A DNA stretch of 64,000 bases from Neisseria dentiae (lineage in GTDB: Bacteria; Pseudomonadota; Gammaproteobacteria; Burkholderiales; Neisseriaceae). Numbering within the stretch: position 1 is the first letter of the stretch; every line of letters begins with the position of its first letter. Below, in pieces: positions 41,252-49,373 of the stretch. The translations under genes and the position numbers were made by a program. The stretch spans positions 1,178,001 through 1,242,000 of the forward strand of contig NZ_CP059570.1 in the NCBI RefSeq assembly GCF_014055005.1, in the 5' to 3' direction. A model generated the notes under the pieces. That model did not search any database and was not told where the DNA came from. It saw only the letters and a program-made list of their open reading frames with translations.

Positions 41252-41811
41252 AACTCTTCACCAAAAAACGGATTGCATTCGTTCTTGCCATTGCCGCAGT
41301 GCTTGCCCTAGCCCAATGTGATTTGCTTCGGGTTTGGGGGTCGCAAGACATCGGCCACCATCCCGAAATCGATTTTCCTATGGGAGAGGGTAAACAGATC
41401 AGCTATCCCGTCCGCTCTTGGATTGATAAGCCTTACGCAATGTTTTTGATTATTGAATATATCAATTACGCCAAATCGATTGATTATAAAACAAACAAAG
41501 AAATTCCTTTCTCATTCTCAACAACCTGTTACCGTATTGAAAACGGTAAAGAAACCGTATTTTTTCAACGAAAATATTCTAAAAAAGATGAGTTGTATTT
41601 AGGAGGCGGGTGGGCACTTCACGAGCATAAACCCCATAGTCCTGATTCTATGACATGGAGTAGTGGACTGGGGGGCTTTAGACTGCCTTACGGCACCTAT
41701 CGCTGCGATTTTAAAGATACCAGCACCCCTGAAATTAAAGATTATTTAAAAAAGGCCGGAGTGGTAAGAACATTTATTGTTATTTGGCCTTATGAGCCAT
41801 TTATTTACTAA
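41248..41811 (+). CDS. Signal-peptide protein, putative immunity partner (DUF5625-like)
   Basis: 187 residues. N-terminal hydrophobic signal (FVLAIAAVLALAQC, then DLLRVWG), possibly a lipoprotein although Gln before Cys is not an ideal lipobox. The mature part is a beta-rich domain with FSFSTTCYRIENGKETVFF and GLGGFRLPYGTYRC. It is lower in GC than the housekeeping genes. Sixteen bases separate it from the effector-like gene, so the two form one unit. A periplasmic partner protecting against a wall-acting enzyme is a reasonable hypothesis, not a demonstrated role. Confidence 0.6.
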   Translation: MKLFTKKRIAFVLAIAAVLALAQCDLLRVWGSQDIGHHPEIDFPMGEGKQISYPVRSWIDKPYAMFLIIEYINYAKSIDYKTNKEIPFSFSTTCYRIENGKETVFFQRKYSKKDELYLGGGWALHEHKPHSPDSMTWSSGLGGFRLPYGTYRCDFKDTSTPEIKDYLKKAGVVRTFIVIWPYEPFIY

Positions 41812-41827
41812 CCGAAAGGAAACAGAA

Positions 41828-42748
41828 ATGTCGGAATATACTGTAACTGTTAAATTTGCTCCGCCTGGAACAACTTATGTTGACCCAAAGACTGGAAAAA
41901 TCGGCACTTCTTCAGTCGGCCATGTATGGCTGGAAGCGAGAGAATCTGGACAGAAAGAACTGTTTAGTGCAGGCTGGTCACCAGGGAGAGATAAAAAAAT
42001 AGCAGGAAAAGACAATCTCAGCTTAACCGACTGGAACGACTACAAAGAAGACAACGGCCATTATATCCACTCGATTACCGTAAAGATTACCAAAGAACAG
42101 TTTGAAAGGCTGCAAGCCTATCCCAAACTGGCCGCCACTGGAAAAATCGCAGGCTTCCGTTCGACCGAAGCGCCCCAGAACGGTTTTTTGGGTTTGGGCG
42201 GTATCGATTATCCGGGCAAACCGCCGAGAAACCATGATACCCACTACAATGTTTTTACCAACAGCTGCATCGATTTCGCCGGCCAGGGGTTGGCACATAT
42301 CGGTTTGGCCGGGAAAAGTTTCGACGGCAACCCGCTGCTGATGCCCGACAAGCAAATCGAAGATTTTTTGGAACAAATGGCCAAACACAGCCGCAGCGAT
42401 ATCAGCGTCAGATTCGAGGGTAAAACGCATATATTGAAAGACGGCGAAAACTTGGAGAAATTTTGGGATAAGGTTGCGCCGAATCGGCACGATGTGCCCT
42501 ACTACATGCAGAACGAACCCCAACCAGCGCAGGAAACACTATATGCGCACAATGCGCCGGATCAGGAAAAGCCTTTGCAAACCGCCGAAGAATATAACCC
42601 GTTTCTGGCCTATCTCGAAAATAATCCCGTTACGGCTGAAGATGCCGAACGGTTTATGCAGTCGGTTCAAGATTACGATAATGAGCTTAGGGAGCAGGAA
42701 ATGATGATGGCCATGCAGCAGTCCCGGGGCCGCGGTATGTCGATGTGA
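41828..42748 (+). CDS. Putative H/C papain-fold effector-like protein
   Basis: 306 residues, no signal peptide. SVGHVWLEA places His32, and YNVFTNSCIDFAGQGL places Cys147, in the order His then Asn-x-Cys seen in circularly permuted NlpC/P60-like (LRAT/PPPDE-type) hydrolases. After about residue 215 the protein is low complexity and Gln/Glu-rich, ending in a Met-rich tail. GAAAGGAAACAG stands before ATG 41828, so the upstream in-frame start is not used. Proposed role: a cysteine hydrolase or amidase toxin. This rests on motif pattern and context only. Confidence 0.55.
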   Translation: MSEYTVTVKFAPPGTTYVDPKTGKIGTSSVGHVWLEARESGQKELFSAGWSPGRDKKIAGKDNLSLTDWNDYKEDNGHYIHSITVKITKEQFERLQAYPKLAATGKIAGFRSTEAPQNGFLGLGGIDYPGKPPRNHDTHYNVFTNSCIDFAGQGLAHIGLAGKSFDGNPLLMPDKQIEDFLEQMAKHSRSDISVRFEGKTHILKDGENLEKFWDKVAPNRHDVPYYMQNEPQPAQETLYAHNAPDQEKPLQTAEEYNPFLAYLENNPVTAEDAERFMQSVQDYDNELREQEMMMAMQQSRGRGMSM

Positions 42749-42779
42749 TGGATAAGGAGTGATAATGAATCAAAGAAAC

Positions 42780-42984
42780 TGTTAGAAAAGGTCGGGTTAT
42801 TTACACTTTTTCTGCCAATCGGCTTTTATTTTTTTGCCGAAATGATTGTTTCGTGCTTTTTAAGGACTATCAAGAACTACGCGGCTTCGCCGTGCCTTTC
42901 GGCATTCTTGACAACCCTCAAAAATCCCCAAATGGGTCTTCAAGCAAAAAACGAAAAGTATAAACAACGCTAGAATTTTCTACA
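42780..42984. repeat. 204-bp repeat, copy B
   Basis: Near-identical to 40931-41134 in the same orientation, with scattered substitutions (for example GCCAATCGGC for GCCAATAGGC). It forms the right border of the island holding the effector-like pair. Recombination between A and B could delete the island. Confidence 0.75.
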
Positions 42985-43000
42985 TACAGGCCGTCTGAAA

Positions 43001-43045
43001 GAAAAACCGCACTTTCATCCGATTCGGAAAAAGTGCGGTTTTTCT
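43001..43045. terminator. Strong bidirectional hairpin terminator
   Basis: GAAAAACCGCACTTT pairs with AAAGTGCGGTTTTTC around a loop of about 15 bases, with T-rich tails on both strands. It would end the DUF1508 gene from the right and the island unit from the left. Confidence 0.8.
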
Positions 43046-43077
43046 ATTATTCGGCTTTTAAAAACGCCGCCGGTTCG

Positions 43078-43404
43078 TTAGCCCTCCACCACGCTTGCTT
43101 GGGCGGCGCTGCTTTTCAGGCCGGCAATGGCTGCTTCGCGGCCGGCTTCGTCGGCATACATCATGCTGGTGCCGATAACCTGGCCGTTGGCGGCTTTCAG
43201 GTTGAAATAAAGTTTGCCCGAGGCGCTGGTTTTCAGCTCGTAGCGGGCATCGTTGCCTGCGTTGTTGCGCACTGATTCGATACCGTTTTGCGCCGAAGCC
43301 TTGCTGCCGTATTGCTCGCTGCGCAGAATGGTTTTGTCGTCGCCGTCCACAAAATTGAAGTGGAATTCGCCGGAATCGCTTTTTTTCAACTCAAAAGTTG
43401 CCAT
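43078..43404 (-). CDS. DUF1508 (YegP-type) protein
   Basis: 108 residues made of two tandem copies of about 50 residues: FELKKSDSGEFHFNFVDGDD with ILRSEQY, and YELKTSASGKLYFNLKAANG with IGTSMMY. This is the YegP architecture, a small soluble protein of unknown function. RBS AGGAG stands before ATG 43404, and a good promoter lies about 60 bases upstream. Confidence 0.9.
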   Translation of the reverse strand: MATFELKKSDSGEFHFNFVDGDDKTILRSEQYGSKASAQNGIESVRNNAGNDARYELKTSASGKLYFNLKAANGQVIGTSMMYADEAGREAAIAGLKSSAAQASVVEG

Positions 43405-43465
43405 TGCAGTCTCCTTTTCTATTTAGATCAACAGTTTGGTTTAGGGTAAATGCTCTTAGGCGCTT

Positions 43466-43495
43466 ACTATAATTACCGCCCTGCCCGCTTGTCAA
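43466..43495 (-). promoter_or_regulatory. Sigma-70 promoter for the DUF1508 gene
   Basis: On the minus strand a perfect TTGACA (43490-43495) and TATAGT (43466-43471) are separated by 18 bases, about 60 bases before the start codon. Confidence 0.6.
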
Positions 43496-43582
43496 TACGC
43501 TTGCCGCGCCCCGCGCTGCGGGGAATTCGGGCCGCTTCTTTCAGACGGCCTCTGCCGGTTTTTCGAGAGGCCGTCTGAAAAA

Positions 43583-44506
43583 TTATTCGAGCGCTTCGTT
43601 CAGTTTTTTTTCGATTAAATCGGCATCAAATGATTTGGCAATCAGCTCGAAACGGCTGTCGCGCCGCCACGAAACCTGGCTGGCGCCCCATTTGCCGTCC
43701 ACCCAGTTGAGCCACACCCAGGTGCCCATCACCTGAAACACGCCTTTGGCGCGCACCAAACCTTCGGTAAACTTGGGTAAGTCGTTGAAGAAATTGGTGA
43801 GCCTCTCGCCGTCGAAATCTTTTCCGGCGGGAAAGGTAAAGCCTTGCGACTGAAAACCCATTGTATTGTCGGGTAGCGCTTTGATGCGGTAGCGAGGTTT
43901 TTCGATAACGGGAATATCGAGCCAGGCGATATCCATGCGGGCGTTTTCCACTTCCACCACCTTGGCTTTGGGTGGGAACAGCTTGGCGGCATTTTCGCGG
44001 AACTGCTCCAGCTCTTCGGGGGTGCACAAATCGGTTTTGCTCGCCACCAAAACGTCGCACACACCGATTTGGTCTTTATAAAGCGCCTGTTGCGCATAAT
44101 CGGGATTGATGAACTGGCGCGGATCGACCACAGTAAACACGGTGGCGATTTCGAGCTGGTCTTGCAGGGGTTTGACTTTCAAATCGTCAATCACGCTGGC
44201 GGCGTGTGCCAGGCCGCTGGCTTCTATCATCAGGCGGGCGGGTTGGGCGTCGCGCAGCATTTTCTGCACGGTGGTGCCCAATTGTGCGCCGGCGGTGCAG
44301 CATAAGCAGCCGCCGGCGATTTCGGCTACGGGAATGCCGTTATCGCTCAATACGGCGCCGTCGATGCCGATTTCGCCGAACTCGTTCACGATAATCACCC
44401 ATTTTTCGTTAGGGTCTTTTTGCTCCATCAGGCTTTTGAGGGCGGTGGTTTTGCCGGTGCCCAAGAAGCCCGAAATCAGGTGCACTTTGGTTTTGTTTAC
44501 TGACAT
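43583..44506 (-). CDS. CobW-family zinc metallochaperone GTPase (YjiA/ZigA-like)
   Basis: 307 residues. Walker A is GFLGTGKTT, the metal motif is GGCLCC (CxCC), and SKTDL is the guanine-specificity motif. CobW C-terminal domain from about residue 215. COG0523 proteins under Zur control help deliver zinc to client proteins when zinc is scarce. ATG at 44506 overlaps the zur stop by ten bases, so it is transcribed together with zur; the larger open frame lies in zur and is not used. Confidence 0.9.
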   Translation of the reverse strand: MSVNKTKVHLISGFLGTGKTTALKSLMEQKDPNEKWVIIVNEFGEIGIDGAVLSDNGIPVAEIAGGCLCCTAGAQLGTTVQKMLRDAQPARLMIEASGLAHAASVIDDLKVKPLQDQLEIATVFTVVDPRQFINPDYAQQALYKDQIGVCDVLVASKTDLCTPEELEQFRENAAKLFPPKAKVVEVENARMDIAWLDIPVIEKPRYRIKALPDNTMGFQSQGFTFPAGKDFDGERLTNFFNDLPKFTEGLVRAKGVFQVMGTWVWLNWVDGKWGASQVSWRRDSRFELIAKSFDADLIEKKLNEALE

Positions 44507-44961
44507 TTTTTGCAGGTTCCTGTTAAAACAACGTGTTCTTCTTTCAGCACAAAGCCGCTGGCGGCCACGCCTGCCCGCAAAGCCGCCCATTCTTGGCTGA
44601 GGGTTTGTTCGTCGACTGCGCCGCATTCGGTGCACACCAAAATAAAGGCGCTGTGGTGGGCGGCTTCGCCGTGCCCGTGGCAGTGGTCGCTGCAATCGTG
44701 CTGCGCGTGGCTGCACAATACATAACCGTTTACCGCCGCCACTTTGTGCAAAACGCCCTGCTCCGCCCAAAAATCCAAGGCGCGGTAGGCGGTGGGCGGG
44801 GCGACCACGCTTTCGCTCTGCTGCTGCATTTGCGAGAGCACGTTATAGGCTTTAATCACGCCGGTTTGCTGCAAAATAATATCCAGCACCTGTTCGCGCA
44901 ATGCGGTTACCTGCACGCCGTCGTGCTTGGCTTGGGCAAGGATTTTCTGTTTCGTGGTCAT
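44497..44961 (-). CDS. zur: Zinc uptake regulator, Fur family
   Basis: 154 residues. The winged-helix half is followed by metal ligands: CSHAQHDCSDHCHGHG is an unusual His/Cys-rich loop, then HHSAFILVCTECGAVDE and the C-terminal CKKC. The CxxC pairs and the downstream zinc GTPase favour Zur over Fur. It represses zinc-uptake genes when zinc-bound. A perfect palindrome lies 38 bases upstream, so autoregulation is likely. Confidence 0.85.
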   Translation of the reverse strand: MTTKQKILAQAKHDGVQVTALREQVLDIILQQTGVIKAYNVLSQMQQQSESVVAPPTAYRALDFWAEQGVLHKVAAVNGYVLCSHAQHDCSDHCHGHGEAAHHSAFILVCTECGAVDEQTLSQEWAALRAGVAASGFVLKEEHVVLTGTCKKCQ

Positions 44962-44998
44962 AAGCGGCTTTCAGACGGCCTTAATCTTAAGGGGATAG

Positions 44999-45011
44999 GT
45001 TATATTATAAC
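44999..45011. promoter_or_regulatory. Candidate Zur operator
   Basis: GTTATATTATAAC, a perfect 13-base palindrome within AGGTTATATTATAACTG, close in form to the GTTATANTATAAC core of Zur boxes. It lies between zur and the Anbu unit, near the expected promoter of zur. Confidence 0.6.
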
Positions 45012-45031
45012 TGCGTTATCCGTTAGAAGTG

Positions 45032-45068
45032 AAAGGCCGTCTGAAAACTTGCGTTTCAGACGGCCTTT
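45032..45068. terminator. Paired-DUS hairpin after the Anbu gene
   Basis: AAAGGCCGTCTGAAA and its complement flank a short loop 17 bases beyond the Anbu stop. It should end the leftward Anbu operon and isolates it from the zur promoter. Confidence 0.6.
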
Positions 45069-45084
45069 TGCCTTTGCCGCCACG

Positions 45085-45819
45085 TTAGCGGAAATAATCG
45101 GCAGGCGGTTCTTCAAACTGCTGCAAAATGGCTTTCAGGCCGGCCGACCATTGGCTGCGGATGTTATTCATATAGGGTTCGTTTTCCGTAACGCGGATTC
45201 CTGCGGGCATGGTGTAGGTGTCGTTGCGGTAAACAATCAGATCGATGGGAAAACCCACCGAAAGGTTGGAACGGATGGTGGAATCAAACGACACCAACAC
45301 CGCGCGCACGGCATCTTCGAGGCTGCTGCGGTAGTTGAGCGAGCGGTCGAGTATGGGTTTGCCGTATTTGGCTTCGCCGATTTGCAGGTAGGGGGTGTCT
45401 TCGGTGGCGTTGATGCAGTTTCCTTCCGAATAAATATGATAAAGCTCGGTTTGCTGCCCTTTAATCTGCCCGCCCAGCAGAAAATTGCTGCCGAATCCTT
45501 CTTGGGTGTAGGCACGCGTTTGGGTGGTGCGGGCGACTTTGCTGACCAAATCGCCCACCAGTTGTGCGGCATCGAATAAGGTCGGCACATCGAGCAGGTT
45601 GGGCTCGGTTCCTTGCAAAATGCCGTTTTCGAGCATTTTCACAACGGCCTGCGACGTGGCCAGATTGCCGGAAGTGAGCAGCATGATGCTGCGCTCGCCG
45701 TCTTTGCCGAAGGTGTAGAGCTTTTTAAAGGTGGAAATGTGGTCGATACCGGCGTTGGTGCGGGTATCGCCTGCAAAAACCATTCCGTCTTGCAGGCGTA
45801 AGGCGACGCAGTAAGTCAT
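45085..45819 (-). CDS. Proteasome-like Ntn hydrolase Anbu
   Basis: 244 residues. It begins MTYCVALRLQDGMVFAGD; after removal of Met, Thr2 would be the N-terminal nucleophile. DTRTNAGIDHISTFKKL includes the aspartate and lysine expected in the proteasome-like site. Anbu is an HslV/proteasome relative encoded with transglutaminase, alpha-E and ATP-grasp proteins, as here. The set is proposed to make and process an amide-linked peptide tag or small product. Substrates are unknown. Confidence 0.88.
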   Translation of the reverse strand: MTYCVALRLQDGMVFAGDTRTNAGIDHISTFKKLYTFGKDGERSIMLLTSGNLATSQAVVKMLENGILQGTEPNLLDVPTLFDAAQLVGDLVSKVARTTQTRAYTQEGFGSNFLLGGQIKGQQTELYHIYSEGNCINATEDTPYLQIGEAKYGKPILDRSLNYRSSLEDAVRAVLVSFDSTIRSNLSVGFPIDLIVYRNDTYTMPAGIRVTENEPYMNNIRSQWSAGLKAILQQFEEPPADYFR

Positions 45820-45963
45820 GATGATTCCGTGTTGCGGTGAAACAATGCCGCCGGCCTCGGGCTCGGCGGCGTGATAAAGCGCGTTATTTTAATATAAGGC
45901 CGTCTGAAAAAACAGCAAAAAACAAGCCTGTATGTTGGCGTGTTGCGTGCCGGCATTCTACTT

Positions 45964-46864
45964 TTATTCCATTATGCGCACGCGAACCAGGCATTCCATG
46001 TGTTCCTGCCCGCCGCCCTGACGCATGCCGCGCAAAGGGGCGGCGTCGTTGTAATCCAACCCCACGGCAAGCTGAACGTGCTGTATGGGTTGGTAGAGCT
46101 GGTTGCTGATATCAAACACAAACCAGTGGTTGTTCAAGCAGGCTTCCGCCCATGCGTGGCTGGCCAGGTGGCCGTCTTCTGCGGTGTAGAGATAGCCGGA
46201 AACATAGCGTGCGGGTACGCCCAATGCGCGGGCACAGCTTAAAAACACATGGGTATGGTCTTGGCAAACGCCCAAGCGCTTTTCAAAGGCTTCTGCGGCG
46301 CTGGTGGCGACATGGGTGCTGCCGGGTGTGTATGGCATATGCTCCAATACCGCCAAGCTCAAGCGGCTGAGTGCGGTGCGGTTGGCCTGCCCGTTGGTGT
46401 GTTTGTGTGCGAATTCCAGCATTTCGGGGTTGATGCGTGTTAAATCGGTGCTGTTGATGAAAATATCAACCGGAATACGGGTGTCGCTGTTGTATTCGCT
46501 GGTGTCGTCGATTTCCACCACGCCTTGTGCGTGTATGTTCAGCACTTGGTGCGGCTGGTTAACGTTTAACACGGTGCAGAAGTTTCCGAAGCCGTCGAAA
46601 ATTTCTTGGCCGTAACGCGGCAGGGTAAGCTGCCACGACAATACCCGCTGGTGCGCAAGGGTTTGCGGGGTAACGCGCAGCATCTGTATGCTTTTTTTCA
46701 CCGGCGTTTCGTAAAAATATAGTGGATTAAAATAAGAATGCCGAAGTAGGGTAAAACGATTCTTTAGCATATCGCCCAATTGCAAGTTTGAATGCAGTTA
46801 TTTCATTTCGGAGTTTTTATTTGAATTCACTATATTGTGTGCTGTGGTCGATTTCCAGCTTCAT
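45964..46864 (-). pseudogene. Transglutaminase-like gene of the Anbu operon, split by a small element
   Basis: The original start is ATG at 46864 after GGAAGGAA, giving MKLEIDHSTQY, then the reading frame enters a 117-bp element and stops four codons later. Beyond the element it resumes as YFYETPVKKSIQML and continues to 45964. Removing the element with one TA joins HSTQY to FYETPV in frame, the normal family N-terminus. The body keeps the papain-like triad: CQDHTHVFLSCARALGVPAR (Cys), SHAWAEACL (His), FDISN (Asp). An ATG at 46770 inside the element could restart translation, with only a weak RBS, giving an altered N-terminus. Confidence 0.85.
46718..46834. repeat. Correia-like small inverted-repeat element inside the transglutaminase gene
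   Basis: TATAGTGGATTAAAAT and TTGAATTCACTATA are imperfect terminal inverted repeats of the Correia type, flanked by TA. The interior (AAAACGATTCTTTAGCATATC) has only a partial resemblance to the usual Correia core, so it may be a separate subfamily. It lies within codon 11 of the target gene. Confidence 0.75.
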
Positions 46865-46963
46865 GCTTTGTTCCTTCCGTTCCGGCGGTTTCCGCTATAT
46901 AAATTCAAACAAACCGCTTATTCTTCTTTTTTATCCCAGTGCGTACACCTGAGACCGTCTGAA

Positions 46964-47557
46964 TCACACACCGTCTTCAAACATTTGATCCAAGCGGTCG
47001 CGCCAAAGGTAAAACTGGCTGCCGTTGGTGGTGAACACCAATGCCTGAATCTGCTGTTTGATTTTGTCCCACGCCGTGCCGTCGGGCAGATTGGTAACCA
47101 CTTGCGCCAAATAGCGGTAATGGCGGCTTTCGGCGGTTTCCATGCGGATCCGCTGGTCGAGCATTTCCACATAATCGCCCAATTGCCAAAATTGGGTAAC
47201 CAGCGGGCTTTGTTCCATCATCACGCTGCTGCATGCCCACAATTGGAAACCGGCCGCGCGGACGCTGCCCGCCTGCTGTAAACGGCGCGCTTGGTTAAAC
47301 AGCTCGGAAGCATCACCGTCAACCACGGCGCGCACGGCCTGAACGTTATCATTGATGCGGTTAAACAATTCGGGCAGAGCCTGTTCATATAAGTATTCGC
47401 ACACCTGTGCTTCGTTTTCATCGTCCACCGGCCACCCCAGCAGGTTCATCTGGCCGGGATTGCGGTGTTTCAAAACCAGATTGGGCAATTCTTGTGCGCG
47501 GCGCATATAGCGGCCCAGCCAATAGAGATTGTGTGCGGTAGAAAGCAGCAAGGTCAT
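46964..47557 (-). CDS. Alpha-E domain protein of the Anbu operon
   Basis: 197 residues, mainly helical. It begins with the family signature STAHNLYWLGRYMRRAQEL, followed by long helices. Alpha-E proteins of about 310 residues are common; this is a short form. It overlaps the ATP-grasp gene by four bases and precedes the transglutaminase, an arrangement repeated in many genomes. The proposed role is in the same ligase/peptidase system; the biochemical function is not known. Confidence 0.8.
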   Translation of the reverse strand: MTLLLSTAHNLYWLGRYMRRAQELPNLVLKHRNPGQMNLLGWPVDDENEAQVCEYLYEQALPELFNRINDNVQAVRAVVDGDASELFNQARRLQQAGSVRAAGFQLWACSSVMMEQSPLVTQFWQLGDYVEMLDQRIRMETAESRHYRYLAQVVTNLPDGTAWDKIKQQIQALVFTTNGSQFYLWRDRLDQMFEDGV

Positions 47558-48990
47558 AACGGTTCTCCTTCCGTTTCAACAATCCAGGTATCTTTCACCC
47601 CGCCTCCCTGCGAGGAGTTGACCACCAGCGAGCCTTCGTGCAATGCCACGCGCGTCAGGCCGCCGGGCACGATACGCACTTTGTCGGGGCCGCTCAACAC
47701 AAACGGGCGCAAGTCGATATGCCTCGGTGCGATACCTTCTTCCACACAGGTCGGACAGGTGGAAAGCGCCAAAGTCGGCTGCGCGATAAAACCGTCGGGG
47801 TCTGCTTCTATGCGCTTGCGGTAATCGGCGATTTCCTGCTTGCTGGATTTTGGGCCGACCAACATACCGTAACCGCCCGAACCTTGGGTTTCTTTTACCA
47901 CTAATTCGTGCAAGTGCGACAACACATAGCTTAAATCTTCTTTTTTACGGCACTGGTAAGTGGGCACATTATGCAGAATCGGCTCTTCGGAAAGATAAAA
48001 GCGAATCATATCGCCCACATAGGGGTAAACCGATTTATCGTCGGCAACACCCGTGCCCGGCGCATTGCAAATCACCACATTGCCGGCACGATAGGCCGAC
48101 ATCAGCGCGGGAACACCTAAAATAGAATCAGGACGGAATGCCAGAGGGTCTAAGAAAGGGTCGTCCAAACGGCGGTAAATCACATCGACACGCTGCCGCC
48201 CGGTAACGGTTTTGATATACACATAATTATCTTCCACCAGCAAGTCGTAACCGTGAACCAACGGCACACCCATTTCGCGTGCCAGAAAAGCGTGTTCGTA
48301 ATATGCGCTGTTATAGCGACCCGGGGTAAGCACCACGATATTCGGGTCGTCTTTGCCGCTGCACGCAACCAGATTTTCTTTCAGCATTTGCGGATAATGA
48401 TCCACCGGCAGCACCTTTTGGGCGCCGAACACATCGGGCAGCAGGCTCTCGCTGATTTTGCGGCCTTCGAGCATATACGATACGCCCGACGGCGTGCGCA
48501 GGTTGTCTTCTAAAACGTAATACTGGCCGTCGCCGTGGCGGATTAAATCAATACCGCTGATGTGCGCATAAATCGGATGGGGTAAATTGATACCGTACAT
48601 CCACGGCTGGTAACAATCATTAACCATAATTTGGGCGGCCGGCACCAAACCCGCGCGGATAATATGGCGCTCGTGGTAAATATCGTGAATAAACATATTC
48701 AACGCACGGATGCGCTGGGCACAGCCTGCTTCAAGCGCACGCCATTCGTCGGCGGCAATGATGCGGGGAATAATATCGAAAGGAATAACGCGCTCGATAT
48801 TGCTCGCTTCGCTATAAACGGTAAACGTTACGCCTTTGCGGTAAAACATCGTGAGCGCCTGCTGGTTTAAGGTGGCAATATCACCCGGCTTATTACCTGC
48901 CAGCCACTCCGCCACATGCTCGCAGCCTCGGCGGGCAGTGCCGTCTGAAGAGAATAATTCATCATAAAGAGCAGAAGACAATGTATTCAT
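47554..48990 (-). CDS. Circularly permuted ATP-grasp type 2 protein
   Basis: 478 residues. Family blocks include RIRALNMFIHDIYHERHII, YYVLEDNLRTPSGVSYMLEGR, TPGRYNSAYYEHAFLAREMG and VVKETQGSGGYGMLVGP. Permuted ATP-grasp enzymes of this group are predicted amide ligases that join a carboxylate to an amine using ATP. As the first gene of the Anbu operon it is the likely synthetic partner of the downstream Ntn hydrolase. Product unknown. Confidence 0.88.
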   Translation of the reverse strand: MNTLSSALYDELFSSDGTARRGCEHVAEWLAGNKPGDIATLNQQALTMFYRKGVTFTVYSEASNIERVIPFDIIPRIIAADEWRALEAGCAQRIRALNMFIHDIYHERHIIRAGLVPAAQIMVNDCYQPWMYGINLPHPIYAHISGIDLIRHGDGQYYVLEDNLRTPSGVSYMLEGRKISESLLPDVFGAQKVLPVDHYPQMLKENLVACSGKDDPNIVVLTPGRYNSAYYEHAFLAREMGVPLVHGYDLLVEDNYVYIKTVTGRQRVDVIYRRLDDPFLDPLAFRPDSILGVPALMSAYRAGNVVICNAPGTGVADDKSVYPYVGDMIRFYLSEEPILHNVPTYQCRKKEDLSYVLSHLHELVVKETQGSGGYGMLVGPKSSKQEIADYRKRIEADPDGFIAQPTLALSTCPTCVEEGIAPRHIDLRPFVLSGPDKVRIVPGGLTRVALHEGSLVVNSSQGGGVKDTWIVETEGEPL

Positions 48991-49017
48991 ATTTCACCTT
49001 TAGTGATTAGGCTGTTT

Positions 49018-49266
49018 GCTTATTCTGCTGTTTATTTTTGTAAAAATTAAATATATTTTTTTAACATTTAAAATGAATATACTTTGATTTGTATAAATTT
49101 TTTCAAACTTAAATAAATATTATATTAATAATATAATATCTTTATTTTTGATTTTATTTAATTTTATTCTATTTTTTAATAAAATTAAGCAATATAAATA
49201 AATTAATATAAATATAATTGAAATATAGTTTCTTTATTAAATTGTTCACAATTTAAGGTAAAATTG
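49018..49266. other. AT-rich tract upstream of the ATP-grasp gene
   Basis: About 250 bp of almost pure A and T with short TATA/AATT runs, in strong contrast to the GC-rich genes on either side. No open frame or RNA gene is supported. It may contain promoter elements for the Anbu operon, or be an AT-rich repeat of the kind known in Neisseria genomes. Confidence 0.6.
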
Positions 49267-49373
49267 TTAACAATAATATCTTGATAATCATATGCTGCCG
49301 CCAGCTGTACCCATGCTTGGAACATCGGTTTATTCACAGTTAGTTGAACCAATCTTCTCTTTATATAGCAGAT

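Noticed and set aside
40931..42984. Prophage or integrative element with att sites
   Set aside because: No integrase, phage or conjugation gene is present and the repeats are not next to a tRNA; a small repeat-bordered cassette is a better description.
45964..46785. Transglutaminase gene starting normally at 46785
   Set aside because: That start is a TTG inside a repeat element. The true N-terminus with its RBS lies beyond the element at 46864, so the gene is interrupted.
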